Assembly (NCBI GenBank): GCA_947495075.1
Contig: CANLXH010000001.1
Span: 1,798,001-1,862,000 of the forward strand
Source: an uncultured Croceitalea sp.
Lineage (GTDB): Bacteria > Bacteroidota > Bacteroidia > Flavobacteriales > Flavobacteriaceae
Reading direction: 5' to 3'
Length of the DNA stretch: 64,000 bases
Shown here: positions 1 to 9,231 of the stretch, one piece after another
Numbering within the stretch: the first letter of the stretch is position 1
Layout of the letters: the number at the start of each line of letters is the position of its first letter
Program-made: the position numbers and the translations under genes
Notes under the pieces: model-generated
Told to the model about the DNA's origin: nothing
The model's input: the letters and a program-made list of their open reading frames with translations, nothing else
Databases searched by the model: none

Positions 1-213
1 TATATCATAGATGGCCATACCGCATATCTCGGCTCACTCAACTTTACCGAAAGCGGTACAAAGTATAACTACGAAACTAGAATAAGGATAACGGAATTAG
101 AAGCCGTAAAAAAAATTGATAAGGAATTCGATGAGCTATTTCATAATCCTGAAATGGCATTTTTTAGTGTTCAGAAATGGGGTAGCTATTTATATCAGGA
201 GCCGATAAACTAA
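1..213 (+). CDS. Phospholipase D-like domain protein, C-terminal fragment
   Basis: The reading frame is open from the window edge and ends at TAA 211-213, giving the last 70 residues of a longer protein. Near its start it reads IIDGHTAYLGSLNFTES followed by NYETRI. This is the pattern after the HxK of an HKD motif in the PLD superfamily (IxDG, then GSxNxT, then NxE). The HxK itself would lie to the left, outside the window. Members include phospholipases, nucleases and cardiolipin synthases, and the fragment does not distinguish them. It converges on the TonB receptor gene across a shared terminator. Confidence 0.55.
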   Translation, partial: YIIDGHTAYLGSLNFTESGTKYNYETRIRITELEAVKKIDKEFDELFHNPEMAFFSVQKWGSYLYQEPIN

Positions 214-288
214 ATGTCTAAATGTAAGTTGTTTTGGCCTAATATATACAATATTGGCGTCTTTCAATAGTATTTTGTATGATTCAAT

Positions 289-321
289 AAAAAGACCCAC
301 CGTAGCAGCGATGGGCCTTTT
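289..321. terminator. Bidirectional intrinsic terminator between convergent genes
   Basis: AAAAAGACCCACCG and CGATGGGCCTTTT form a stem with G-T wobbles around a TAGCAG loop. A-rich and T-rich flanks serve both directions. It sits between the PLD fragment and the end of the TonB receptor gene. Confidence 0.75.
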
Positions 322-344
322 CAACTTATGAAAGTCAATACAAA

Positions 345-3300
345 TTAGAACGAATAACGCACACCAAATTGCGCTTGCCATCTGGCACTATTTATACCAG
401 CATCGAAAATGTTCCAGGCCTCTCCATTGGTGGGTGCTTGAAAAGAAAAAGTTGGTGTTGTTCCATCAGCTTGAAAGCCTTGAAAACCAATCAAAGAGCT
501 ATTTCCCCTATTATTGACAATATATCGTCTGCCCCAATCTTTATTCAGAAAATTAGTGAAATTGAAAATATCCAAACTGAATTTCAAATCATGCTTCTTA
601 CCATTTTTACGTTTGATAAAAAAGCTCTGTTCTATTTTTAAATCAAGAACACTTTCAAAAGGTGTTCTGGCACCATTTCGCTCGGCGTACTGTCCTCTTC
701 GTTCAGATAAATAATCATCCCCTTCAATGAAACTATTTAAGGCAGCCCATTGTTCGGCAGCTGTTTCACCAGCACCAATTACATCATCGCCATTGAAATC
801 GGTATCCACGAGTACAATATCGCTCTGGTTAGCTGGTACGAAAATTAGATTTCTATTTTCACTATTACCAGGGTTATCATTATTCAAAGCACCTTGGTCA
901 TTATATACATAAGAATAACGCTGACCAGATTGACCATTATAAAATAAAGATATTAAGGTCTCAGTAAACTTGAACTCCTTGTTCCAAGAAAGCAGGCCAG
1001 TAAATCTTGATCCTGTGTCAAATTGAGAAATCTGAGGATCTCCAGGAAAGTTTCTACCATTAATACTATGGAATCGCTTCCAGTTATCAGAATTAATAAA
1101 CTCAGTACCGTCGATGATAGACCTAGCTCTTGTAAAGTTATAAGAAGCACTAGCGTTCAGATTTTTACCAAAACGTTTTTGTAATTGAAACGAAGTACTG
1201 AATGTACTTCCTTTACTAGTATTAGTCATCAGCGTGATAAAATTGTAGTTTGGGTCAATAAAATCACCGCTGAAAATAGGTCTGTTATCAGGTGTTCCAG
1301 TTAACGTTCCGGTAGGGTTTCGCTCCCTGTTCACATTCTGAACCAACAAATTGTTCAAAGTTTTGGTATACTGGACATCGATTAAAGCAAAAAGGCCAGA
1401 TTCGAACGTTTTCTCATAAGAAAGGTTGGTCTTGAATACTTGCGGAAACTTAAAATTCTCAGCAAAAATATCCACATCACCGGATGGGTTGGTGTCGTTA
1501 AAATTTTGATTGTTCACATCTGGATTCAAAGGAATACCACCTGCTCCAGGAGGGGCAAAACCAGAACCATTAAACTCTGCTGTAAAGCCCGAGGATAAAC
1601 CATTCCTAAGGTAAACCCCACCTGGCCATACAAAAGGCACTCTACTGGTAAAAATACCTGCACCCCCTCTTAGTTTTGATAAACCATCTCCTTTAATGTC
1701 ATATTCAAATCCAAGTCTAGGGCTAACTAAAATCTGACTTTTAGGTAATCTACTGGCTTCAGCTCCTTCCAAATCATATCCTGCGGCTTCCAAAAGGGGT
1801 ATGGTGTTCGTGTTAAAGTCATCATTGATTAGAGGTGCGTCATCACCAAAAATAGGCACGTCAAATCGAAGGCCTCCAGTTATCTTAAACTTTTCGTTCA
1901 ACTGAATTTCATCTTGAACATAAAAAGCTAATTGAGCTGCGTTGAAATTGGCAGAAGCAGAAATTGCATCATCTCCAATTTCTGTGTTTCCTACGGTATG
2001 CCCATATAAATACAGGAAGGCTTCATCAGCAAAGAACTTATCAATACTTGAATATTGATACTGGGCCGGATGTAATGGTAAGAAGACGTTCAGAATTTTA
2101 TAGAACTCATTGTGTGTACCAAATGTCAAAGTGTGTTTATTCTTGTAAATCGTAAAATTATCCGTAATCGAGAATGTTTTTTGGTCCACTATATTAGAAA
2201 AGGAAAAAGGTTCGCTACCTGCCGTAATAGTGGCATTACCATCATTGATAAGAATGCTGGGAAAAGGATCTCCGGTGATATCCCTATCATCAACAACTGA
2301 GGTATAGCCTAAAATAAGTTTGTTAGATTTATTGTCTCCGAAACGAGAGTTGAGTTCCAATGCCGTCGAGTTAGTGGTAGATGGAAAAAATACGGCTGAA
2401 TTAGAAAACTGAATTCGATTGGCTCCCTGTAAAACTTCACCAGACTGTACACCTTTTACATAGCTATGGCGAAGCGATAATTTGTGATTTTGATTAATAT
2501 TCCAGTTAAATTTGGCAATCACCTTTTCCCCCTTTAATTCAGAAAGTGTATTTCTAAAATCTCCAGTTTCGTAGCCGTAGTCATTCAATAGTCTTGCACG
2601 AACTTCATCTACTCTTTCAATCGAAGACGCTCCGTTATAATCACTTACTGGAAAAGCAAACGGGGTTTCGTCCCTTTGAAACTCAGTGTTTAAAAAGAAG
2701 AAAAGTTTATTCTTAACTATCGGTCCTCCAACTCTAAAACCAAAGGTTTTTGCTGTAAAATCAGGTAATTTAGTGCGCTCAACAGATTCATTATCCGTTG
2801 GCGTTTTACCCGCAAGATTTTGATTTCTTGTCAAATAATAGAGAGAACCTTCCAATTCATTTGTTCCCGTTCGCGTAACGGCATTTACAGATCCTCCTGC
2901 AAACCCACCTTTGGTGACATCATAAGGTGCCACAGAAATCTGTATTTCCTTAATAGCATCTACACTTATTGGTGATATGCCAGCTTGGCCCCCATTTGTT
3001 CCAGAAGTAGAAAGACCAAAAAGGTCATTGTTAACAGCACCATCAATGAAAATCGCGTTATATCTATTATTTACCCCGGTAAATGTGGTGGCATTACCAT
3101 TAGGACTATTCGTGATACTCGCGCGGGGGTCCAATCGGGTATAGTCAGTTAAATCCCTGGCAACGGTAGGTGCTTTGTCAATAGCATCCCTACCAAAGTT
3201 ACTTCCTGAGCCATTCGTACTTGAACCTGTATTGCTTCCTACGACCACTACTTCATCTAATTCTTCAGTAGCTTCTTGTAAAACCGCATTTAGGTTAGTT

Positions 3301-3614
3301 GTCTGACCTAATCGTAAAAAAATATCCGATACCTCATAAGTTTGAAAACCTACGTAAGAAACATTTAGGCTGTACGGACCTCCCGTTTCCATATTGACGA
3401 TTCTGAAGAATCCCCCTTCATTCGTTACGGTTGCGTATTCAGAACCTGTTGGAACATGAGTCGCAATGACCGTTGCTCCCAATAATGGTCCGGTAGCATC
3501 AGTAACCGAGCCCGACATTGCACTTGTGGTAGAACCTTGCGCAAAGACCCCGATCGAGCACATGAATAAGCCAAAAATTAAAATCAGCTTACCCCAATTG
3601 TTTTGTTTTTTCAT
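345..3614 (-). CDS. Oar-like TonB-dependent outer-membrane receptor
   Basis: This 1089-residue protein has a signal peptide (MKKQNNWGK, hydrophobic stretch, cut near FAQG). A carboxypeptidase-regulatory-like domain covers about residues 30-115, followed by the linker ELDEVVVVG, a plug domain (about 125-250) and a long beta-barrel ending in GVRYSF. The layout and length match Oar-type receptors of Bacteroidota that work without a SusD partner. Its substrate is not readable from sequence. It is divergent from a LacI regulator and shares with it an intergenic region carrying the same palindrome found before the purine operons. I therefore infer uptake of a purine compound or nucleoside/oligonucleotide; this is a guess from context. 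No SusD-like gene is adjacent. Confidence 0.9.
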   Translation of the reverse strand: MKKQNNWGKLILIFGLFMCSIGVFAQGSTTSAMSGSVTDATGPLLGATVIATHVPTGSEYATVTNEGGFFRIVNMETGGPYSLNVSYVGFQTYEVSDIFLRLGQTTNLNAVLQEATEELDEVVVVGSNTGSSTNGSGSNFGRDAIDKAPTVARDLTDYTRLDPRASITNSPNGNATTFTGVNNRYNAIFIDGAVNNDLFGLSTSGTNGGQAGISPISVDAIKEIQISVAPYDVTKGGFAGGSVNAVTRTGTNELEGSLYYLTRNQNLAGKTPTDNESVERTKLPDFTAKTFGFRVGGPIVKNKLFFFLNTEFQRDETPFAFPVSDYNGASSIERVDEVRARLLNDYGYETGDFRNTLSELKGEKVIAKFNWNINQNHKLSLRHSYVKGVQSGEVLQGANRIQFSNSAVFFPSTTNSTALELNSRFGDNKSNKLILGYTSVVDDRDITGDPFPSILINDGNATITAGSEPFSFSNIVDQKTFSITDNFTIYKNKHTLTFGTHNEFYKILNVFLPLHPAQYQYSSIDKFFADEAFLYLYGHTVGNTEIGDDAISASANFNAAQLAFYVQDEIQLNEKFKITGGLRFDVPIFGDDAPLINDDFNTNTIPLLEAAGYDLEGAEASRLPKSQILVSPRLGFEYDIKGDGLSKLRGGAGIFTSRVPFVWPGGVYLRNGLSSGFTAEFNGSGFAPPGAGGIPLNPDVNNQNFNDTNPSGDVDIFAENFKFPQVFKTNLSYEKTFESGLFALIDVQYTKTLNNLLVQNVNRERNPTGTLTGTPDNRPIFSGDFIDPNYNFITLMTNTSKGSTFSTSFQLQKRFGKNLNASASYNFTRARSIIDGTEFINSDNWKRFHSINGRNFPGDPQISQFDTGSRFTGLLSWNKEFKFTETLISLFYNGQSGQRYSYVYNDQGALNNDNPGNSENRNLIFVPANQSDIVLVDTDFNGDDVIGAGETAAEQWAALNSFIEGDDYLSERRGQYAERNGARTPFESVLDLKIEQSFFIKRKNGKKHDLKFSLDIFNFTNFLNKDWGRRYIVNNRGNSSLIGFQGFQADGTTPTFSFQAPTNGEAWNIFDAGINSARWQAQFGVRYSF

Positions 3615-3749
3615 AATTAAGTGTGTAAAAGGTTAAAAATTTCCTTGGTCAAAATAACGGATGTTCATTTTTTTGATTGTGAAAGACCATCTAGCTAAAA
3701 ATTAGAATAGCTTTCATCAATTTGATTCTAGTTAAATTGGTTAAATAAT

Positions 3750-3771
3750 TTTGAACAAACGATTGTTCAAA
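3750..3771. promoter_or_regulatory. Operator palindrome, site 1 (receptor/lacI)
   Basis: TTGAACAA-ACGA-TTGTTCAA is an inverted repeat with 8-base arms, extended by one T/A pair. It lies between the divergent receptor and LacI genes, 136 bases from one start and 151 from the other. Central CG with symmetric arms is typical of LacI-family operators. The position suggests autoregulation plus control of the receptor. Confidence 0.8.
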
Positions 3772-3922
3772 TATAACTATTATTTCAAAACAACCAAATT
3801 TTGAAAATATTAATAGTAGATTTCCCTTAAAATTATTACTAGAAAAGCCTTATTTTGCAGTGAAGTTCAAACGAAAAAATGCTACTATAAATCATTACGA
3901 TTTTGTACTTTCACAATACTAT

Positions 3923-4957
3923 ATGGAACTAAAAGAAGCCAAGACCCTTAAAGATTTAGCGAAGATTACCGGATTTACCGAATCAACAATTTCAAGAACG
4001 TTGAACGGAATCGGGACAAAATACCGCATCAGTAAGGACACCCAAAAAAAAATAATCGAAGCCGCTAAAGAAGCCGATTTTTCGTTTAACGAGAATGCCC
4101 GTGGCCTTAGATTAAAGAAAACCCTGACCATTGGGTTTATTGTTCCAGATATTTCGAATTCATTCTTTGCTAAAATGGCATCATTGGTCGAGCGTGAAGC
4201 AAGGTTTCATAAATATGCCATTTTTCTCTGCGATAGTGACAACAGCACAGAAGTGGAAAAGTCATCTATTACGCTATTGCAGAAAAGAAAAGTTGATGGT
4301 ATTATAGTTTGTCCTATTGGTCTGGAATCAGAGCATCTAGTCAAATTATATAAAGAGACACCTTTGGTTTTAGTTGACCGTTATTTTCCACAAATAGATA
4401 TCCCCTTTGTGACATCTAATGATGTTTTAGACTCCTATAAAGTGGTACAGCATCTCATATCAAAAGGACATAGAAATATTGCATGTATTCAGGGGGTGGA
4501 GCATACATCTCAAAATGATATGAGAATAGAGGGTTACAAAAAAGCCCTAAAGGATAATGATATAGCTTTTGACCCTAAACTACTTATCGGGAACTCCTTT
4601 AGCGAAGAGAATGGCTACAATGCTGCACAGCAGATTATAGGGATGCCCAAAACAAAAAGACCCACAGCTATTTTCTCTTTGAGTAGTATTATTACTTTGG
4701 GTGCGCTTAAATCCTTTACCGAAGCTGGTTTAAAAATTCCAGAGGACTTCTCAATCGTATCTTTTGATGAACAAGAATACTCAGCACTCCTTGCCACACC
4801 ATTAACTACAATTGGACAACCAAAAGAAGAAATGGGAACCAAAGCTTTTAAAATGCTACTGGATCAGATGGATTCCGAAAAGAAAAAGAACCTAAAACAA
4901 AAGGGAGTACTATTGCCTACACAATTAAACTTCAGGGATTCAATAAAGGCATTATAA
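3923..4957 (+). CDS. LacI-family transcriptional regulator of the purine locus (inferred)
   Basis: The protein is 344 residues from the ATG chosen here. The N-terminus reads TLKDLAKITGFTESTISRTL, a LacI helix-turn-helix, followed by a hinge (NENARGLRL) and a periplasmic-binding-like effector domain starting TIGFIVPDISNSFFAKM. A GTG 63 bases upstream would add 21 residues with no family counterpart, so the ATG directly before the HTH is preferred. It is the only full-length LacI protein in the window and lies beside one of six matching palindromes. It is therefore the best candidate to bind them all. The ligand is unknown; a purine, nucleoside or allantoin-type compound is inferred. Whether it represses or activates cannot be told. 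Confidence 0.9.
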   Translation: MELKEAKTLKDLAKITGFTESTISRTLNGIGTKYRISKDTQKKIIEAAKEADFSFNENARGLRLKKTLTIGFIVPDISNSFFAKMASLVEREARFHKYAIFLCDSDNSTEVEKSSITLLQKRKVDGIIVCPIGLESEHLVKLYKETPLVLVDRYFPQIDIPFVTSNDVLDSYKVVQHLISKGHRNIACIQGVEHTSQNDMRIEGYKKALKDNDIAFDPKLLIGNSFSEENGYNAAQQIIGMPKTKRPTAIFSLSSIITLGALKSFTEAGLKIPEDFSIVSFDEQEYSALLATPLTTIGQPKEEMGTKAFKMLLDQMDSEKKKNLKQKGVLLPTQLNFRDSIKAL

Positions 4958-5061
4958 CATTACTCTTTCTTTTTTCCTCTGACTACTTTTTAAGGAACTT
5001 CAAGAAACTCTATATATTTTAGTCCGATTTTTAGAAGACCACACTATTATATCATTATTCA

Positions 5062-5093
5062 CAATAATAGAACAATCGTTTGTTCTATTATTG
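5062..5093. promoter_or_regulatory. Operator palindrome, site 2 (allC-allE)
   Basis: This is the longest of the six sites. Fourteen-base arms, CAATAATAGAACAA and its exact complement, flank TCGT. It ends 59 bases before the allantoate amidohydrolase start. It shares the core GAACAA-TCGT-TTGTTC with the other sites. Confidence 0.8.
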
Positions 5094-5152
5094 ATTTTCG
5101 TCTATATTGCGGATAAAAGTATCACATAACATTAGTGAAGTAAATACATAGA

Positions 5153-6391
5153 ATGAAACTTAGAACCGATAGAGTTATAGACCGATTAAATGCATTGGGA
5201 GCTATTAGCGATAGCGAAAACTGCATCAATAGGGCTTATGGCACAAAGGCGCATGCGGCATCAGGAGATTTGCTCATGACTTGGATGCAAAAAGTAGGAT
5301 TACAAACCCATCGTGACACTATAGGTAATATTAAGGGGGTTCTCCCCTCCCACGCTATTGATGCGAAACATTTTATCATAGGTTCTCATTATGATACGGT
5401 TTTCGATGCGGGTAAATATGATGGCCCTCTGGGAATACTTTTAGGGTTGGAGATGGTACAATATATTATCGATAAAGATTTACAAATGCCATTTCATTTG
5501 AACATTATTGCTTTTGCCGATGAGGAAGGTTCTAGGTTTAATACTGCCTATCTGGGGAGTTCGGCAATTGCAGGGTTTTTTGAAAAATCCTGGTTGCAAA
5601 GAAAGGACGATGAAGGAATTTCATTGGAGACGGTAATTCAAAAGAATTCCGGTATTTGCAGCAACATAGACTCCGATTCCATTTCCAAAGAGAATTGCAT
5701 AGGTTATTTTGAAGCACATATCGAACAAGGTCCAGTACTCTGTAATGAGAATCTGTCCGTATGTCTTGTGAATGGTATTGCTTCACAAACTAGAGTGGAC
5801 GTGCATTGGACGGGTATTAGTGGCCATGCCGGAACCTACCCGATGAACCATAGAAACGATGCATTATGTGCCGCTGCAGAATTTGCTTTGGTAGTAGAAA
5901 GTATCGGAAAAGAATATGATGAAAAATTGGTTTCTACCATTGGTAAATTAAACGTTATACCCAATACCCCGAACGTAATTCCTGGTAAGGTCGAACATAC
6001 TCTGGATATTCGAAGTCTTGATGATAAATTTCTAACTGAGATAGGTCAAATTTTAGAACAAAGGGCTAAGGAAATTTCAAAGCAGCGAAATGTGAAGCTA
6101 GTATGGAATATTATGCAGACCAATACAAGTGTTCAATGCGACAAAAATTTAAAGAGATGTCTGAAAATCGGTATCGAGAAAGCGGGCATCCATCGTGTTT
6201 TAGAAATTCCCAGCGGAGCGGGTCATGATGCAGTAATGATTTCTAAAATAGCTCCAGTATCAATGCTTTTTATACGATGTAAAGATGGCATCAGTCACAA
6301 TCCGTTGGAATACGTTACTCCGGAGGACATTGAAAAATCGATAGAAGTATGCGATAATTTCATCATGGAACTTATAAATCAGAACAATTAA
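5153..6391 (+). CDS. allC: Allantoate amidohydrolase (M20 peptidase family)
   Basis: Predicted to hydrolyse allantoate to ureidoglycine, CO2 and ammonia in the cytosol. The 412 residues match the AllC/HyuC amidase family. Visible motifs are GSHYDT with metal ligand His79, DGPLG with Asp90, ADEEGSRF with catalytic Glu124 and ligand Glu125, HIEQGPVL with His189, and a C-terminal GISHNPLE. The family also contains N-carbamoyl-L-amino acid hydrolases. The neighbouring allE and the allantoinase in the facing operon make allantoate the likely substrate. It is the first gene of a two-gene unit with operator site 2 in front, and allE follows after 9 bases. Confidence 0.88.
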   Translation: MKLRTDRVIDRLNALGAISDSENCINRAYGTKAHAASGDLLMTWMQKVGLQTHRDTIGNIKGVLPSHAIDAKHFIIGSHYDTVFDAGKYDGPLGILLGLEMVQYIIDKDLQMPFHLNIIAFADEEGSRFNTAYLGSSAIAGFFEKSWLQRKDDEGISLETVIQKNSGICSNIDSDSISKENCIGYFEAHIEQGPVLCNENLSVCLVNGIASQTRVDVHWTGISGHAGTYPMNHRNDALCAAAEFALVVESIGKEYDEKLVSTIGKLNVIPNTPNVIPGKVEHTLDIRSLDDKFLTEIGQILEQRAKEISKQRNVKLVWNIMQTNTSVQCDKNLKRCLKIGIEKAGIHRVLEIPSGAGHDAVMISKIAPVSMLFIRCKDGISHNPLEYVTPEDIEKSIEVCDNFIMELINQNN

Positions 6392-6400
6392 ACCACAATT

Positions 6401-7165
6401 ATGAACGATATAAAACTTACCTCGATTTCCACTACGGTTTTCGAAAGAGACCATGCTTTATTAACCGGTGACGGTTTTGTTAATAGTGTCTATCCCGGCT
6501 GGACAGATTGCGAGGTCAATGTAGTTATCAACGAAGCCATGGGAGCAGGCTTTTGTCAGTTATTGGTTACCCCTGAAAAGCATGGAATTCTTAAAGGGCA
6601 AAACATAGTAACACAAATCTTCTTTTATGTTGTCAAAGGATCTTCAACCCTGCAATTAGACAATGGCCAAATAGAAACGTTGACGAAAGGGTCTTATGCT
6701 TATATTCCGATAGGTCAGTCTTACCTATTCAATGGATTTGAAGCCAACACTCAAATCTTGACTTTTCACAAGACATTTGAACCCTTGGAAGGCTATTCAG
6801 TGCCCGAGATTATTGTTTCGCACGAATCAAAAGTACCGCAGACCATCTACTGTGATGACCCTGACTTATTAATGCAGAACCTATTGCCCGACCAAGAAGA
6901 TATGGCATTCGATATGGCAATCAACATATTCACCTATAATCCCGGAGCAAATCTTCCTTTTGTTGAAACCCATATTATGGAGCACGGCCTAATGTATTTG
7001 CAAGGACAAGGTATTTATAGACTCGCTGATAAATGGTATCCAGTGAGAAAAGGGGATTGTATCTGGATGGCTCCCTACTGTCCACAATGGTTTGGAGCTT
7101 TGGGTACAGAACCCGCAGTCTATATCTATTACAAAAACGTGAATCGCTTCCCAATTAAACCCTAA
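6401..7165 (+). CDS. allE: (S)-ureidoglycine aminohydrolase (bicupin)
   Basis: Predicted to convert (S)-ureidoglycine to (S)-ureidoglycolate and ammonia. The 254 residues form two cupin halves. The C-terminal half has the family signature ETHIMEHGLMYLQGQGIYRL followed by YPVRKGDCIWMAPYCPQW, which carries the Mn-binding His/Glu residues. The first half (FFYVVKGSSTL, GSYAYIPIGQ) is the structural cupin. It follows allC closely and ends before a strong bidirectional terminator. With PucG in the facing operon, two alternative fates of ureidoglycine are encoded: hydrolysis here or transamination there. Confidence 0.92.
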   Translation: MNDIKLTSISTTVFERDHALLTGDGFVNSVYPGWTDCEVNVVINEAMGAGFCQLLVTPEKHGILKGQNIVTQIFFYVVKGSSTLQLDNGQIETLTKGSYAYIPIGQSYLFNGFEANTQILTFHKTFEPLEGYSVPEIIVSHESKVPQTIYCDDPDLLMQNLLPDQEDMAFDMAINIFTYNPGANLPFVETHIMEHGLMYLQGQGIYRLADKWYPVRKGDCIWMAPYCPQWFGALGTEPAVYIYYKNVNRFPIKP

Positions 7166-7230
7166 GCAAAGCATAGGTGTCTCAATCACTTATATGACCT
7201 GTCGGCTTGTCGAAATATTGGACAAAAAAA

Positions 7231-7264
7231 AGGAGAGACCGCTAAGCTAAAGTCTCTCCTCCAA
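7231..7264. terminator. Bidirectional terminator between allE and pucG
   Basis: AGGAGAGAC (7231-7239) pairs perfectly with GTCTCTCCT (7252-7260), with an A-run on one side and a short A/T flank on the other. It separates the two converging purine operons. Confidence 0.85.
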
Positions 7265-7295
7265 AATAAGAATGGTTAGTAGTTATTTTCTGCGA

Positions 7296-8408
7296 TTATA
7301 GTATCTCTTTCAAAGCCCCGATAAGCATGTTCACATGGTTTTTGGTGCAGCTTTCACCCATGATTCCAATTCGCCAAATCTTACCAGCAAAATCACCCAA
7401 GCCACCCCCTACTTCAATATTGAAATCGTTTAAGAGTGTGCTTCTCAATTGTGCTTCGTCTGTAACTTCGTTTGGTAAATAAACAGAATTCAAATTGGGC
7501 AACCTGTGTTCAGCCTTGACCAAATAGGTGAAACCTAAACTTTCTAATTCCCTTCGGAGATGTAAATGTACGTTTTGATGTCTTTCCCATCTGTTTTTCA
7601 ATCCTTCTTCCAAAACCAAACTTAATGCTTCGTGCATAGCGTAAACCGAAGAAACGGGAGCGGTGTGGTGGTATGCCCTTTTCGCTCCTGCCCAATAATT
7701 TTTTACTAAGTTCAAATCAAGAAACCAACTTTGCACTTGAGTTTTACGAGCTTCAAGAGCTTCGACCGCTCTAGGTGAAAAACTTACAGGTGACAAACCC
7801 GGAGGCGCACTTAGATTCTTTTGAGTGCCACTATATATGGCATCAATACCCCACTCATCTACTTTTAAAGGGACACCGCACCAAGAGGTTACCGCATCTA
7901 CCACAAGTAACGAATTTGCATTGTGAACTAGATCACTAATTTCTTCTAAAGGTTGTAAAGCTCCCGTGGAAGTCTCTGCATGCACCAGCGCTACCAATTT
8001 GGGATTTGGGCATTTTTCTAAGGTGGATTTTACTTGTTCCGCATTTGTAACCTCGCCCCATGATGTATTGATTTTATGAACCACAGCGCCACAGCGTTGG
8101 GCAATATCAACCATACGCCCACCAAAAACCCCATTTATGCATATGATGCATTCATCACCTGGCTCTAGTAAATTGACCAAACAGGTTTCCATACCGGCAC
8201 TCCCAGGGGCAGAAACGACAAAAGTCAGCTCGTTCTTTGTCAAAAGAGTCTGTTGCACCATGTCCTTTACTTCGTCCATCATTTGAACGAAATGCGGGTC
8301 TAAATGACCAATCAAAGGAGAGGACATTGCTTTCAAAACCCTTGGATGTGCATCAGATGGCCCCGGGCCCATTAAGAATCTTTTTGGTGGATTAAATGAA
8401 TAACTCAT
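7296..8408 (-). CDS. pucG: (S)-ureidoglycine-glyoxylate aminotransferase-like PLP enzyme
   Basis: A class-V aminotransferase of 370 residues. The N-terminus FLMGPGPSDAHPRVL and the PLP-lysine motif YSGTQKNLSAPPG (Lys197) are those of the alanine-glyoxylate/ureidoglycine-glyoxylate transaminase group. Known PucG enzymes move the amino group of ureidoglycine to glyoxylate, giving oxalurate and glycine. Alanine- or serine-glyoxylate aminotransferase activity cannot be excluded from sequence. It is the last gene of the eight-gene xdh-pucG operon, 13 bases after xdhC, which supports the purine role. Confidence 0.82.
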   Translation of the reverse strand: MSYSFNPPKRFLMGPGPSDAHPRVLKAMSSPLIGHLDPHFVQMMDEVKDMVQQTLLTKNELTFVVSAPGSAGMETCLVNLLEPGDECIICINGVFGGRMVDIAQRCGAVVHKINTSWGEVTNAEQVKSTLEKCPNPKLVALVHAETSTGALQPLEEISDLVHNANSLLVVDAVTSWCGVPLKVDEWGIDAIYSGTQKNLSAPPGLSPVSFSPRAVEALEARKTQVQSWFLDLNLVKNYWAGAKRAYHHTAPVSSVYAMHEALSLVLEEGLKNRWERHQNVHLHLRRELESLGFTYLVKAEHRLPNLNSVYLPNEVTDEAQLRSTLLNDFNIEVGGGLGDFAGKIWRIGIMGESCTKNHVNMLIGALKEIL

Positions 8409-8421
8409 GCTTTAACTTCCT

Positions 8422-9228
8422 TTAAACTTGTTTTAAATAATTCCTATTCTGCTTCGGTTCCAGACCATAGTGAACCTGTAAAAGCTGACCCACTACGGCA
8501 ATTGCAATTTCTTTAGGTGTTTCTCCTCCGGTATTCAGTCCAATCGGGCATACGACTTTACTCATCCCTTCAGGAATGGACATCTCTTTAATCAACATAT
8601 TATTAAACCGTACACATTTTGTTTTGCTACCGATCAACCCTAAATACTTTGTCTTTTTTGGTATTGCCGTTGCGATAATCTCAAAATCAATCGTATGGTC
8701 ATGGGTCAAAACCAGAACATAACAGTTTGAACCCCAGTTCACGGCATCAGTAAAGGTTTTAAAATCTCTGATATCAACCTGACTTAATTGGATATCGGAA
8801 TCTAGTTCTAAATCTTTAAACCAATCCTTACGGGAATCAATCAATTTGATTTTAAAAGGGGTGCCTACCAATATCTTGGCTATTTCAACACCAATATGTC
8901 CTGCTCCGAACAAAAAGAGCTCTGGTAATCCGTTCATAGGTTCTATTAGTAGTTCTACTTTCCCGCCACAGCATTGCTCAAATTCAGGACCTAATGTAAA
9001 CGTAGCTTCCGAAATACAATTCTTCTTTATCGCTTCTACCGCTTTGTCAATGACCTCAAACTCCATCTTCCCTCCACCGACCGTGCCATGGAATTCATTC
9101 TCTCCTGCTACTATCATTCTTGAGCCTAAAGCACAGGGTGCAGACCCCAGTACTTTTGTGACAGTGACTAGTGCTACGGGTTCATACTTTTGTTTGTATT
9201 CATTTAGTACTTGAATCCAATCAAACAT
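8422..9228 (-). CDS. xdhC: XdhC/CoxI-family molybdenum cofactor maturation protein
   Basis: The 268 residues contain the XdhC N-terminal pattern VTVTKVLGSAPCALGSRM, then GTVGGGKMEFEV, and a Rossmann-like half with FGAGHIGVEIAKIL. The end is CPIGLNTGGETPKEIAIAV. The family binds molybdenum cofactor, promotes its sulfuration and inserts it into xanthine dehydrogenase. It lies in the xdh operon between the DUF6986 gene (3-base gap) and pucG, as expected for an accessory factor of XdhAB. Confidence 0.92.
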   Translation of the reverse strand: MFDWIQVLNEYKQKYEPVALVTVTKVLGSAPCALGSRMIVAGENEFHGTVGGGKMEFEVIDKAVEAIKKNCISEATFTLGPEFEQCCGGKVELLIEPMNGLPELFLFGAGHIGVEIAKILVGTPFKIKLIDSRKDWFKDLELDSDIQLSQVDIRDFKTFTDAVNWGSNCYVLVLTHDHTIDFEIIATAIPKKTKYLGLIGSKTKCVRFNNMLIKEMSIPEGMSKVVCPIGLNTGGETPKEIAIAVVGQLLQVHYGLEPKQNRNYLKQV

Positions 9229-9231
9229 GTT

